A DNA stretch of 64,000 nt from Iodobacter ciconiae (GTDB lineage: Bacteria; Pseudomonadota; Gammaproteobacteria; Burkholderiales; Chitinibacteraceae), in contig NZ_CP034433.1 of NCBI RefSeq assembly GCF_003952345.1, forward strand, positions 434,001 to 498,000, read 5' to 3'. Below the pieces are notes generated by a model that worked only from the letters and a program-made list of their open reading frames with translations, was not told the DNA's origin and made no database searches. The position numbers and the translations under genes are program-made. Position 1 is the first letter of the stretch. Every line of letters begins with the position of its first letter. Positions 50,578 through 60,481 of the stretch are shown here, in pieces.

Positions 50578-52932
50578 ATGAGTGTGGGGGGCTGCGTGCG
50601 AACTCAAATAAAATTACTTACGGATGGGGAGGCTCCATTAGAATTTCAGCAAAAACTGGCTGAGATTTCTGGTTTGTATCTTCGTGCCTTAGAAAAAAGT
50701 AAAGAGCAACAACAGGAAATAGATGCTAATTATAAGAGTATTTTAAATTTCTCGTCCGAGGCAATGCTGCTGATTAATGCTGAAGGACAAATTATCTGGG
50801 TAAATCAAGCGCTTGCAATTTTGTTTTCATCCACGCCGTTTTCTTTTCTAGGTGTGGATATTGAGCAGTTATTGGTAGAGGATGATAGAAAATTATTTCT
50901 GGAGCAGCTAGATAGTTTTATGCTTATGAGCGATGGTGGGCATCTTAGTGACGGGGCTATTTTTTCTTGGCAATATTTAAATTGTGAAATGTTTCGTGCT
51001 GAAATGTGTTTAAGTTTGCTTCCTTATCAGAGTGAAAATGGGCCAATTATCTGTTTATTAATTACTGCAAACCCTCTGGCTGGTGGTGTAATTAGAGAGC
51101 AGGGTCGAATTAAGAAAATATTAGATGAAACTTTGAAAATAAAGCGGGATTTTCTGGCGAATATCAGCCATGAAATTCGTACGCCGATGAATGCTATTAT
51201 TGGCATGACTCATTTGGTATTAAAAACAGATTTGAACGTAAAGCAGCAGAATTATATTGAAGTTATTCAAAAATCGAGCGAGCATTTGTTAAGTATCATT
51301 AATGATATGTTTGATTTTTCCAGAATGGAAGAGGGGCAGCTTAAATTAGAGTTTTCAGCATTTCATTTGCAGTCTATTTTAGATAATGTACTTAATCGTT
51401 TAAGTGTTGAGGCAAGAGTAAAGGGTTTGGCTTTACTTTCTAGGTTTTCACCATCATTACCTGCTTCAGTAATGGGTGATGCAAAGCATTTAGAGAAAGT
51501 ATTACTGCATCTGGTTGCAAATGCCGTGAAATTTACATCTCAAGGTCAGGTTGAATTAATTGTTGACCTTGAATCAGAAAGCCCTGATGGTGTAGTCGTG
51601 AAGTTCTCTATTTTAGATACGGGTGTTGGTATAAGTGATGAGCAGCAAGCGCAGTTATTTCAGGCATTTAGTCAGGCTGATACGTCTGCGACAAGAAAAT
51701 TTGGTGGTTTAGGTTTAGGCTTGGTTATTGCAAAGCAATTAGTGAGTTTGATGCATGGCACAATTGGATTAATCAGTGAAGAAAAAAAAGGAAGCTGTTT
51801 CTGGTTTTGTGTTCCTTTAAAGAAAAATAAACAGGGTGATGTTCCTCTTGCTGTATTAAAGGATCAGCAACGTCACGCTTTAGTCAGCCGCCGTGGATCA
51901 CGTATTTTATTGGTAGAAGATAATTCGTTAAATCAACAAGTGGCAAGTGAAATACTAATTGATGCAGAAATGCAAGTTACCGTGGTGAGTGATGGGCAGC
52001 AGGCGGTCAATATTGTAGAAAAAGAAGTCTTTGATTTGATTCTTATGGACATTCAAATGCCGGTTATGGATGGATGGAGTGCTACAAGAATAATACGTGC
52101 GGGTCGGTTTTTAAATGACATTCCTATCATTGCATTAACTGCATTGGCGATGAGTGATGATAAGAAAATGTGTAAGGAATCGGGCATGAGTGATCATTTA
52201 CTTAAGCCAATAGATCCTGACTTATTAATCGAAAAACTGATTCAGTGGTTGCCGGAAGTGAAAGGAGAGCTGGCTCTGCCTGCCGTAAAAGTGGTCGCTG
52301 ATGATAATTCTGTAATAGATGGGCTTCCATCTTTTATTGCTGGTTTAAATACAGATATTGGCCTTAAATATGCAATGGATAATCCGGTTTTTTATCGTCG
52401 TTTATTAATTAAAGTTTTAGATGAAATACCTAAAATTCAGTCAGGCTTAATGGATGCAATTGCGGCTAAAAATGGTATAGATGCCAAGCGGCATGCACAT
52501 ACTTTAAAGGGAATTGCAGCAACGATTGGGGCAGATACATTACAAAAAGTATCTGCAGATCTTGAGTTTTCACTGAGTAAAGGTGAGATTAATGAGTTGG
52601 TCCACAATACGTATCATGAGATTGCTCAGCCTATCAAGGAGCTACTTGATGGATTAAGGTCATTTTATTTTAATCAGGAATATGATAGTTCTCCAGCAGA
52701 ACCTATTCAGTGGGGCAATGAGCTTTCTTTGGATTACGATGAAAAGAAAAAACTGTTTGAAAACTTGAAGGGTTTATTACAGGAGGGGGATGCTTCTGCT
52801 GCTGAGTTTTTTGAAGAAAATCAACAGGGATTTGAATGCTTATGGCGGGGGCGCAGTCATGACTTGTTAAGACTTATTAACCAGTTTGCATTTAATGATG
52901 CACTTGAGTGGATGAATAAGTTTCCGATTTGA
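50578..52932 (+). CDS. Hybrid sensor histidine kinase (PAS-HisKA-HATPase-REC-Hpt)
   Basis: This is a kinase of about 784 residues. A PAS-like sensor domain lies at about 50-150 (EAMLLINAEGQIIWVNQALA). The dimerisation domain has the phosphorylated His198 in ANISHEIRTPMNAIIGM. The ATPase domain has an N-box (LVANAVKFTSQG) and G-boxes (DTGVGIS, GGLGLGLVIAK). A receiver domain has Asp491 in LILMDIQMPVMDGW, and a C-terminal Hpt domain has His641 in HAHTLKGIA. No membrane helix is visible, so it senses inside the cell. The ATG at 50578 has GGAGGAGG upstream; an in-frame earlier start at 50524 is weaker. It is followed by an HD-GYP regulator after 35 bases, its likely partner. Confidence 0.93.
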   Translation: MSVGGCVRTQIKLLTDGEAPLEFQQKLAEISGLYLRALEKSKEQQQEIDANYKSILNFSSEAMLLINAEGQIIWVNQALAILFSSTPFSFLGVDIEQLLVEDDRKLFLEQLDSFMLMSDGGHLSDGAIFSWQYLNCEMFRAEMCLSLLPYQSENGPIICLLITANPLAGGVIREQGRIKKILDETLKIKRDFLANISHEIRTPMNAIIGMTHLVLKTDLNVKQQNYIEVIQKSSEHLLSIINDMFDFSRMEEGQLKLEFSAFHLQSILDNVLNRLSVEARVKGLALLSRFSPSLPASVMGDAKHLEKVLLHLVANAVKFTSQGQVELIVDLESESPDGVVVKFSILDTGVGISDEQQAQLFQAFSQADTSATRKFGGLGLGLVIAKQLVSLMHGTIGLISEEKKGSCFWFCVPLKKNKQGDVPLAVLKDQQRHALVSRRGSRILLVEDNSLNQQVASEILIDAEMQVTVVSDGQQAVNIVEKEVFDLILMDIQMPVMDGWSATRIIRAGRFLNDIPIIALTALAMSDDKKMCKESGMSDHLLKPIDPDLLIEKLIQWLPEVKGELALPAVKVVADDNSVIDGLPSFIAGLNTDIGLKYAMDNPVFYRRLLIKVLDEIPKIQSGLMDAIAAKNGIDAKRHAHTLKGIAATIGADTLQKVSADLEFSLSKGEINELVHNTYHEIAQPIKELLDGLRSFYFNQEYDSSPAEPIQWGNELSLDYDEKKKLFENLKGLLQEGDASAAEFFEENQQGFECLWRGRSHDLLRLINQFAFNDALEWMNKFPI

Positions 52933-52967
52933 TTTAATGCAAAATGCTCAGGAAGTAAGGAGTAAAT

Positions 52968-54089
52968 ATGGAACAGCAGCATATGCCGGAAAACAGGTTA
53001 ACAATTTTAGTTGTTGATGATACACCTGATAATTTAATGTTGCTTAATGGCCTGTTGAGGGATAAATATCGCGTTAAAGTAGCTAATCATGGTGAGGTTG
53101 CTTTACGTTTGGCGCTTACTGATCCACGGCCTGATCTTATTTTGCTGGATGTCATGATGCCGGATATGAATGGCTATGAGGTATGCGTAAAGCTAAAGGC
53201 GAATAAGGAAACTGAAGATATTCCAGTTGTTTTTCTTACTGCTAAAACGGCAATTGAAGATGAGGAAGAGGGGTTTTCTGTGGGGGGGGCAGATTATATT
53301 AGTAAGCCTATTATCTCTTCTATTTTGCTGGCACGAGTGCGGACACAGCTTGCATTAAAGGCCGCACAAGTATTTTTAAAAAATCAGAATCAATACCTGG
53401 AATATTTAGTTCAGGAAAGAACACGTGAACTGGCTCATTTGCAGCAGGCAACAATCTTGGCAATGGCCTCTTTAGCTGAAACACGTGATAACGAAACGGG
53501 TAAACATTTACGGCGGACACAGCACTTTGTGGCTTTGTTGGCTCTGGAGCTGGCGGAAAATCCTCGTTTTAGTAATGAATTAACATCAGCCAATATACAG
53601 TGGTTATATAAATCGGCACCAATGCATGATATTGGCAAGGTGGGTGTTCCTGATCATATTTTATTGAAGCCGGGTAAATTAACGGATGAAGAATTTAATT
53701 TAATGAAAATGCATACGGTTTACGGGCGGGATGTTATTACTTCGGTGGAGAGTTATTTAGGAACAAAAGAAGATAAGTTTTTACATTTTGCGCGTGAGAT
53801 TGCTTATAGCCATCAGGAAAAATGGGATGGTAGTGGTTATCCTCAGGGACTAAAGGGAGAGGAGATTCCACTTTCTGCAAGGTTAATGGCCGTTGCTGAT
53901 GTTTATGATGCTCTGGTTTCCAAACGGGTATATAAACCGGCTCTTTCACATGAAGAAGCAATTAGTATTATTGTAAAAGGCGCTGGGTCTCACTTTGATC
54001 CTACTGTTGTAGAAGCGTTATTACGAATTCAATGTTCTTTTCCTGATATTTCGGTTTTATTTTCAGATGATGAATCAGAGCATCATTAA
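52968..54089 (+). CDS. Response regulator with HD-GYP cyclic-di-GMP phosphodiesterase domain
   Basis: This 373-residue protein has an N-terminal receiver domain with Asp61 in LILLDVMMPDMNGYEV and Lys in YISKPI. An HD-GYP domain follows: RDNETGKHLRRTQHF, MHDIGKVGVPDHILLKPG, SHQEKWDGSGYPQGLKGEEI and MAVADVYDALVSKRVYK. It degrades cyclic di-GMP (RpfG family) when phosphorylated. It directly follows the hybrid kinase gene in the same operon, so the kinase very likely controls it by phosphorelay. All HD and GYP residues are intact. Confidence 0.94.
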   Translation: MEQQHMPENRLTILVVDDTPDNLMLLNGLLRDKYRVKVANHGEVALRLALTDPRPDLILLDVMMPDMNGYEVCVKLKANKETEDIPVVFLTAKTAIEDEEEGFSVGGADYISKPIISSILLARVRTQLALKAAQVFLKNQNQYLEYLVQERTRELAHLQQATILAMASLAETRDNETGKHLRRTQHFVALLALELAENPRFSNELTSANIQWLYKSAPMHDIGKVGVPDHILLKPGKLTDEEFNLMKMHTVYGRDVITSVESYLGTKEDKFLHFAREIAYSHQEKWDGSGYPQGLKGEEIPLSARLMAVADVYDALVSKRVYKPALSHEEAISIIVKGAGSHFDPTVVEALLRIQCSFPDISVLFSDDESEHH

Positions 54090-54114
54090 GTTTGTGATGA
54101 TTATTTTGCTTCTT

Positions 54115-55416
54115 TTATAGATTTTGCCGCTGGAGGATTAAAAGCATATTGTTTAATTGCTCTTTAATGGATGCAAACAAGGGTCTTTTACCCGGCTCTG
54201 GATGTGCACAGTCTATTTGTAATTGTTTTAATGCGTTTAAATTTGTGCTGTCTGTGTGGTTGATTAATTCTTCAAGTAGATAAGAAAATGCACGTACTTC
54301 TATATTCTGCAGTAATTTTTGTTCGATCGTATAGAAAGACGCTGCTCCAAAATCTCCCAGCTTTGTTTCACCTTCCCCGTTAATTAAAATATTGTGGGCA
54401 TATAAATCGCCATGCAAAATGCCTGAGGAATGCAGGTGGGTTGCTGCATCTGCGATACTAAAAGCAATATTTAATGTAGTTTGTAATTTAAAACGTTGGT
54501 TTTTGGCGTAAATATCCCGTGTGCATGATCCAAGGTCAGGGGGCGCTGCCAAATTGTGAAAGCTTTTGTCAATAAATGGCATAAGCAGAGCTGCAGCATG
54601 ATCGGGGTGATCTGTTATTTTGCCAATTGCGCCAATGAGATTAGTATGTTGCCCAGCAGCAATGCATGCGGCCATTTCACTTTGGGGCAGGCCATCACTG
54701 GTGAGCGTCCCTTTAAATATTTTGAGGGCAACAGGTAAATTATTGGCATGCTGCCAGTGTGCTTTAAAAATGACGCCAGAAGCCCCTTCGCCTAATTTTT
54801 CTTTGATGCTGAGATCTTGCCAGCAGATAGGCTGAGAATATTGCTCCTTGGTGGTTTGGCAGAATGGGTTGCCAGCAAAAGCCAGCCATGCCAGCTTGGG
54901 CAGGTTAAAGAGCCAGCCTGGTAAAGTTGAAAGCTGATTTGCAGAGATGCGAATCAGCTCCAGATTTTGACAAGCGGCCAGTGCTTCGGGCAAAGACTGT
55001 AGCTGATTACCGGCCAGCATTAGTTTTTGTAAAGCCTGGCACTGGCCTAGCTTTTCAGGTAACTGGCTGATTTGATTGTCTGTAAGGATTAGCCAGCGTA
55101 GCTCTGGTGGTAAAGCCGCTGCACTGATGGTTTGAATCTGATTGGCTTTAAATCCCACCATACTAAGCCTGCTGCAGTGCCCTAATGCTTCTGGCAGGTG
55201 ATCGAATTGATTGTCTGAGCAAAAAATCACCTTCAAAAACTTAAGTTGAGGCAAATGCTCTGGTAGGCTGGAGAGTGCGTTTCCGGATAGATTCAGAATC
55301 TCTAGGGAGTCTGCCAGGGAGAAAATTTCTTCCGGGAACGTGGTAAGGCCACAAGATAAATCCAGCCGTTTAATGCCTTTGAGCTCACCTGAGCGAAGTT
55401 GTGAAAGTGTATGCAT
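54115..55416 (-). CDS. Leucine-rich-repeat protein kinase
   Basis: This 433-residue protein joins about seven or eight leucine-rich repeats of 22-23 residues (residues about 15-200; for example LEILNLSGNALSSLPEHL and LRWLILTDNQISQLPEKL) to a C-terminal protein kinase domain. The kinase shows a glycine loop (KLGEGASGVIFKAHW), lysine in VALKIFKG, catalytic HGDLYAHNIL (HRD variant with Gly) and DFGAASF. The activation segment after DFG is very short and has no APE motif; the C-lobe ends with CAHPEPGKRPLFASIKEQL. No signal peptide is present, so it is cytoplasmic. It converges on the HD-GYP gene with 25 bases between the stops. The target is unknown. Confidence 0.85.
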   Translation of the reverse strand: MHTLSQLRSGELKGIKRLDLSCGLTTFPEEIFSLADSLEILNLSGNALSSLPEHLPQLKFLKVIFCSDNQFDHLPEALGHCSRLSMVGFKANQIQTISAAALPPELRWLILTDNQISQLPEKLGQCQALQKLMLAGNQLQSLPEALAACQNLELIRISANQLSTLPGWLFNLPKLAWLAFAGNPFCQTTKEQYSQPICWQDLSIKEKLGEGASGVIFKAHWQHANNLPVALKIFKGTLTSDGLPQSEMAACIAAGQHTNLIGAIGKITDHPDHAAALLMPFIDKSFHNLAAPPDLGSCTRDIYAKNQRFKLQTTLNIAFSIADAATHLHSSGILHGDLYAHNILINGEGETKLGDFGAASFYTIEQKLLQNIEVRAFSYLLEELINHTDSTNLNALKQLQIDCAHPEPGKRPLFASIKEQLNNMLLILQRQNL

Positions 55417-55723
55417 GCAAGGTAGCTGAGCTAGGGAAAGAGGGGATTATCCAGTAAAGGGCGGGGCACTGCAGTTAAAAATATACGGGAGTTTTGTTGC
55501 GGGTGATAAGCAGTATGGGCATTACAGCATGAATGATGAACTAAAAATAAAGCCGCTGTCTGCAAAAAATATGCGAGGGCAGGGAAAGAATGGGATATTT
55601 CTCCTGGGTTTTTAAAGGCAAATTGCGGGATGGGTAAAACAGTTTAATTCTACCCATGGGAAAGGCTCATATAAGTACTGATTTTTCCGCATGGGCACAA
55701 AATCGTGCCCACCCTTGCGGTGT
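55417..55723. other. Non-coding gap with a GTGGGCAC hairpin
   Basis: There is no gene here that I can support. Near 55687-55720, CCGCATGGGCAC-AAAATC-GTGCCCACCCTTGCGG makes a strong hairpin. Its core, GTGGGCAC/GTGCCCAC, recurs inside the palindromic element at 15757-16032. No T-tract follows it on the prlC strand. Confidence 0.5.
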
Positions 55724-57757
55724 TTAATTCAAACCATTATGCCTCAGTAAAGCCGCCACTTCTGGTTTGCGGCCTCGAAAGGCCATGAAGGAGTCGATCG
55801 CCGGGCGGCTGCCACCCATAGCGAGCACTTCTTTTCTGAAGCGTGCGCCGGTGGTGGGGTCCAGAATCGATTTGCCTGTAGCGGCGGCTTCTTCAAAGGC
55901 AGAATAGGCATCGGCAGACAGCACTTCTGCCCATTTATAGCTGTAATAACCTGCTGCATAGCCACCGGCAAAGATATGGCTAAAGGTATTAAACCAGCGG
56001 TTATAGCTTGGGGCGAGCGGGGTTTCGAATTCAGCCACCAGCGCGGCATTTTGTGCGGCAGCATCGATGACATCGGTGCTGGCGTGCAGCTCCATATCAA
56101 ATAGCGAGAGCAAGACCTGGCGCACCATGGCGCTGCCGCTCATAAAGTTTTTGGCTGCCAGCATTTTGTCGAACAGCCCGCGTGGCAAGGCTGTACCGCT
56201 GTCTACATGGCGGGTCAGATCAGGCAAGACCTGCCATTCCCAGCAGAAGTTTTCCATAAACTGGCTAGGTAATTCCACCGCATCCCATTCCACGCCATTG
56301 ATGCCGGATACGCCGGATTCATCCACCTCGGTTAAGAGGTGATGCAGGGCATGGCCAAATTCGTGGAAGAGGGTGATCACATCGTCATGCGTCAAGAGCG
56401 CCGGTTTGCCATCTACACCGGCAGAGAAATTACAGACCACCAGGGCAACAGGGTTTTGTAAGTCATCGCCTTTGCGATTGCGGCTGAGTACATCGTTCAT
56501 CCATGCGCCGCCTTGTTTGCCGGTGCGTGCATAGAGGTCCAGATACAAGCCTCCCACGGCACTGCCATCAAGGTTTTGCAGGGCGTAGTAGTTGACATCC
56601 GGATGCCACACTGGCGCGCTGGCTTTAACAAAGCGCAGGCTGTACAAGGATTCAATTACTTTAAAGAGGCCAGATAAAACGGTTGGCTCGGTAAAGTAAG
56701 CTTTGACTTCCTGGGCCGAAAACGCATATTTGGCTTCGGATAATTTCTCGGCTGCAAAGCCGTAATCCCAAACGGCCAGCTCGTCTAAGCCGAGATGCTC
56801 TTTAGCGAATGCTTTTAATTCTGTGCGATCTTTGGCGGCAAAAGGCTTGGCACCGTGGCCCAGATTACGCAGAAAGGCGGCGACTTCAGCAGGTGTATCA
56901 GCCATTTTGGTGGCCAGCGATTCTTCGCCATAATTATTAAAACCCAGTAACTGAGCCGCTTCAAGGCGTAAGGCATGAATACGTTTAATCAGCGGGCCGT
57001 TATCGCGCTCTGCCGGGCCAAATTCTGAGGCACGGGTGGCATTGGCGTGATACACCGTTTCGCGCAGTTTACGGTTGCCACAGAACTGCATCACCGGGCC
57101 CTGGCTAGGCTGCTTTAGGGTGACTTTGTAGCCGCTTTTCCCATCGGTGGTCGCAGCGGATTTGGCGGCAGACAGCCAGTCTTGCGGTAAGCCACCCAGC
57201 TCTGTGATGTCCTCGATATAAAGGCTCCACTCGTCGGTGGCATCCATCACGTTCTGGCCAAATTTAACTGTTAGCTCGGATAACTCTTCGGCGATTTCGG
57301 CAAAGCGCTGTTTTTGCGCCTGGGGCAGCTCAGCGCCGCTCAGGCGAAAATCCCTGAGCGTGTCTTCAATAATGGTTTTTCTGGCGGCGTTGTAGCTGGC
57401 AAATTGGCTGCTTGCAGCAATTAGTTTGTATTGCGCGTACAGAAGTTCGTTCTGGCCTAGCTCGGTATAAAAATTGGAGATGCGCGCAATATTAGCATTG
57501 TAAACTTCACGCAGCTCAGGCGTGGTGACAACACTTTCTAAATGCGCAATTACCCCCCAGGCCAAACCAAGTTTTTCCAGAGCAGCATCCAGAGGCTCTA
57601 CAAAGTTCGCCCACGTTGGGTTGTTTACTTTTTCTGCCGCACTAACGGCGGCTGCTGAGCTGGCCAGTAGCGTATCAAGAGCCGGATTTATGTGCTCTGG
57701 TTTAACACCGGGGTAATCAGGCAATTTACCGCTCAGATTGAGGAGTGGATTAGTCAT
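55724..57757 (-). CDS. prlC: Oligopeptidase A (M3 metallopeptidase)
   Basis: This is a 677-residue cytoplasmic zinc peptidase that degrades short peptides, including cleaved signal peptides. The zinc motif is HEFGHALHHLL, with a downstream Glu ligand in the family helix VEWDAVELPSQFMENFCWEW. The N-terminus, MTNPLLNLSGKLPDYPGVKP, and the length match E. coli PrlC (680). It stands alone on this strand, divergent from a gamma-carbonic-anhydrase gene. Confidence 0.95.
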   Translation of the reverse strand: MTNPLLNLSGKLPDYPGVKPEHINPALDTLLASSAAAVSAAEKVNNPTWANFVEPLDAALEKLGLAWGVIAHLESVVTTPELREVYNANIARISNFYTELGQNELLYAQYKLIAASSQFASYNAARKTIIEDTLRDFRLSGAELPQAQKQRFAEIAEELSELTVKFGQNVMDATDEWSLYIEDITELGGLPQDWLSAAKSAATTDGKSGYKVTLKQPSQGPVMQFCGNRKLRETVYHANATRASEFGPAERDNGPLIKRIHALRLEAAQLLGFNNYGEESLATKMADTPAEVAAFLRNLGHGAKPFAAKDRTELKAFAKEHLGLDELAVWDYGFAAEKLSEAKYAFSAQEVKAYFTEPTVLSGLFKVIESLYSLRFVKASAPVWHPDVNYYALQNLDGSAVGGLYLDLYARTGKQGGAWMNDVLSRNRKGDDLQNPVALVVCNFSAGVDGKPALLTHDDVITLFHEFGHALHHLLTEVDESGVSGINGVEWDAVELPSQFMENFCWEWQVLPDLTRHVDSGTALPRGLFDKMLAAKNFMSGSAMVRQVLLSLFDMELHASTDVIDAAAQNAALVAEFETPLAPSYNRWFNTFSHIFAGGYAAGYYSYKWAEVLSADAYSAFEEAAATGKSILDPTTGARFRKEVLAMGGSRPAIDSFMAFRGRKPEVAALLRHNGLN

Positions 57758-57988
57758 TTAAGCAGACTCGCATAAAGTGGGGTGGGGGTTTGCTGAGTAG
57801 ATGAGAGCGATTCGCCTTTATTTCAAGGCATCATAAGATGTTTGCCTCGTATTTACTGATCATGCACGGTCAAATTCATGCTTTGCTTTTCAGGCCAGAG
57901 TCTGTGGGCCTGAGTGTCTCTTCATGATTAATTGTAAATATATTGTAGGTGATCACTTACAATAAGCTTTTTTCAGGGGATACAAATT

Positions 57989-58522
57989 ATGGCAATTGGC
58001 CTGTTTGAGGGTATTAAGCCCGAAGTTAAACCGGGTGCATGGGCACACGATTCGGCGCAAGTGATTGGCGACGTGGTGCTGGGTGAAAACGCCTCGGTGT
58101 GGCCGGGTGCAGTCATTCGTGGAGATGTAAATGCCATTCGTATCGGTAAAGACAGTAATGTGCAAGATTGCGCTGTTTTACATGTCTCCCATAAGCGTCC
58201 TGATGATCCTGAAGGCGCGCCGCTGGTGATTGGCGAGCGGGTCACGATTGGGCATGGGGTGATGCTGCATGGCTGTACCATTGGCAATGAATGCCTGATC
58301 GGTATGGGTACTATTGTGCTGGACAGAGTGGTGATTGAAGAGCGGGTGATGATCGGGGCCGGGTCACTGGTGCCGCCAAACCGCCGCCTTGAATCGGGCT
58401 GGCTGTATATGGGCCGCCCGGCAGAGAAAAAACGTTTACTTAATGAAGCAGAACTGGCCAATTTTAATTATTCTGCGGCACATTATGTGCGGCTGATGGC
58501 CAAATACCGGGATGCAAAGTAA
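57989..58522 (+). CDS. Gamma-carbonic-anhydrase-like protein (YrdA family)
   Basis: This 177-residue left-handed beta-helix protein shows hexapeptide repeats (VIGDVVLGENASVWPGAVIR, VRIG--SNVQD, VTIGHGVMLHGCTIGNECLIG). The three His ligands are in VLHVSHK, IGHGVMLHGC. It belongs to the YrdA/CaiE group, whose role in most bacteria is not settled (carbonic anhydrase activity is often weak). It is transcribed away from prlC and followed by a convergent chemoreceptor gene. Confidence 0.9.
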   Translation: MAIGLFEGIKPEVKPGAWAHDSAQVIGDVVLGENASVWPGAVIRGDVNAIRIGKDSNVQDCAVLHVSHKRPDDPEGAPLVIGERVTIGHGVMLHGCTIGNECLIGMGTIVLDRVVIEERVMIGAGSLVPPNRRLESGWLYMGRPAEKKRLLNEAELANFNYSAAHYVRLMAKYRDAK

Positions 58523-58559
58523 GTAGCAGCAGGGGGGAGGATCACTCACCCCGTGCAGA

Positions 58560-60182
58560 TTAGCTCAAACGAAAGCGTGTTACAGAAGCGGTTAGCTGCT
58601 TGGCCATACCATCAAGATCCATAATTGATGAGCTCATGCTGCGCACTGCTACAGCATTTTCTTCTGTCATTTGGGCGATTCTTTCCACGCTGAGTGCCAG
58701 CTCGCGTGCTGCGGCGCGTTGTTCCTGCATTTGGTTTGTGATGCTGCTAACAGACCCTATTACATGATGGCTGCTGTTGTTAATTTTCAGAATGCTTTCT
58801 CGTGCCTGATTGGTAAGAGTGAGCCCGTCGTCTACGCGTTGGTGGCCGTTTTGCATGCTGTCAATGGCCTCGTGTGCACCTTGTTGAATGGCGCTGACCA
58901 TGGTGGTGATTTGTGCTGCAGATGATGTGGTCCGCTCGGCCAGTTTTCTAACTTCATCGGCTACTACCGCAAAGCCGCGTCCCTGCTCTCCCGCCCTGGC
59001 CGCTTCAATGGCGGCATTCAGTGCCAGCAAGTTGGTTTGGTCTGCGACCTCACGAATCACCACTACAATGCTGCCAATTTCTTCAATTTGCTTGCCTAAG
59101 TATTCGATTTTCTTGGAAGCGCTGCCTACCTCGGTGGCAATTTGCTCCATTTCTTTGGCTGCTGCCTGTACATCGTTGCTGCCTGATTCGGCTAAAGAGC
59201 CTGCGCTATGGGCCTGGTTGCCAACTTCTTCGGTGTTGGACGCCACCCTGTCCATGCTGGTGCTCATTTCTTCTACCGCGGCAGCCATTGAGCTGGCCGA
59301 GGAGGTTTGCTGGTCGGTGCTGGCAGAAACTTGCTGTGATGCGGATGCCAGTTCTCTGGCCGTAGATGAAACAGATTGAGCATTATTGGTCATCATTTGA
59401 ATAATGCCACCTAAGCTGCTTTGCATCTCTTTAATATCATTTTGTAAATGGCCAATTTCATCTTTATATATAATGATATTTTTCCAGTTATAGGAAAGAT
59501 CGCCAGCAGCTATTTGCTTGGCTACTTCGGCTGCTTGTAATAAAGGCTTAGTAATTAAATTGGCTGTATATAAAGCAATAATTATCCCCAGTATCAGTAC
59601 TGCCAGGCTGGCAGAAATAATGACATTTTTTGCTGATGTATAATTTTCATAGGCAGCATTTTTACCTTGTTGCATGAGCCCTTCCTGAAAAGAGGTTAAT
59701 TCGTGTAAGGCATTGATATAGGTATTGTTATTGGGAGCAACCTGAGTTTTAATAAATGGCCATGCTGCATTATGGTCATCAGCAATTTTTAAAAATTCAT
59801 CGAGTTTTGTATCAAGAACGTCCCCTGTTTGGCTAACTATCTGGAACAATTCTTTACCCTTTGAGGTATTCAGCCTTTTTTCTAAATCGAGTAATTTGTT
59901 TTTGGTTTTATTTCTATTGTCATTCAGGATGCCGATTGCTTTGGCATTGTCTTCTTTGTCTGTGGATAGGGCGATATTACGAACTTGCCTGCCACTATCT
60001 AAAGTAAGAAGCATTAATTCATTGGAAATGGCTATTTTTGGGTAACGATCATCCATTAAATCTACTATTGTATCATCAATTTCTCTCATGTTTTTTAAGC
60101 TAAGGAAGGCCATAAATCCCAGGAGGATTAAAATCATAGCAAAGCCGAGAAACAGTTTGTTTTTTACGCGCATATTATTCAT
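58560..60182 (-). CDS. Methyl-accepting chemotaxis protein
   Basis: This receptor has about 540 residues. An N-terminal membrane helix ([20 protein letters not shown]), a 4HB_MCP periplasmic sensor domain (about 30-190), a second helix ([20 protein letters not shown]), a HAMP region and a C-terminal signalling domain follow in order. The signalling hairpin tip has [20 protein letters not shown] and [13 protein letters not shown]. No C-terminal NWETF-like pentapeptide is present. The ATG at 60182 has AAGGAT upstream and is preferred over a start 24 bases earlier. The ligand is unknown. It is a single receptor gene without che genes nearby. Confidence 0.94.
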   Translation of the reverse strand: MNNMRVKNKLFLGFAMILILLGFMAFLSLKNMREIDDTIVDLMDDRYPKIAISNELMLLTLDSGRQVRNIALSTDKEDNAKAIGILNDNRNKTKNKLLDLEKRLNTSKGKELFQIVSQTGDVLDTKLDEFLKIADDHNAAWPFIKTQVAPNNNTYINALHELTSFQEGLMQQGKNAAYENYTSAKNVIISASLAVLILGIIIALYTANLITKPLLQAAEVAKQIAAGDLSYNWKNIIIYKDEIGHLQNDIKEMQSSLGGIIQMMTNNAQSVSSTARELASASQQVSASTDQQTSSASSMAAAVEEMSTSMDRVASNTEEVGNQAHSAGSLAESGSNDVQAAAKEMEQIATEVGSASKKIEYLGKQIEEIGSIVVVIREVADQTNLLALNAAIEAARAGEQGRGFAVVADEVRKLAERTTSSAAQITTMVSAIQQGAHEAIDSMQNGHQRVDDGLTLTNQARESILKINNSSHHVIGSVSSITNQMQEQRAAARELALSVERIAQMTEENAVAVRSMSSSIMDLDGMAKQLTASVTRFRLS

Positions 60183-60481
60183 CACAAAATCCTTTTGCCA
60201 AAGCAATGGTGATACTATTTATTGAACACCTGCTTCATAAATATTAAAAGCGGATAACCGTTGTGTTGTAGCGCTTAAAGTGTTTATAGGAGATTTGTAA
60301 GCCGTAAACACAGGAAAACAAGCTGCGTTTATCAGTTTGCCCTGTCGAGCGGCATTTATTTTTTGTGTTTGAGCTTTGTTTATCAAGTAGTGAAAAGAAA
60401 CTATGTTTTAAATACAGAATCAAATAGCCAAATAGTGTGTGGGCCTTATAATCTAGGCTTATTCTATGACAGGTTTTAGTA

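Noticed and set aside
55687..55720. Strong hairpin after prlC taken as its terminator
   Set aside because: No T-run follows on the prlC strand; its core recurs in another repeat, so it is reported as a hairpin only.
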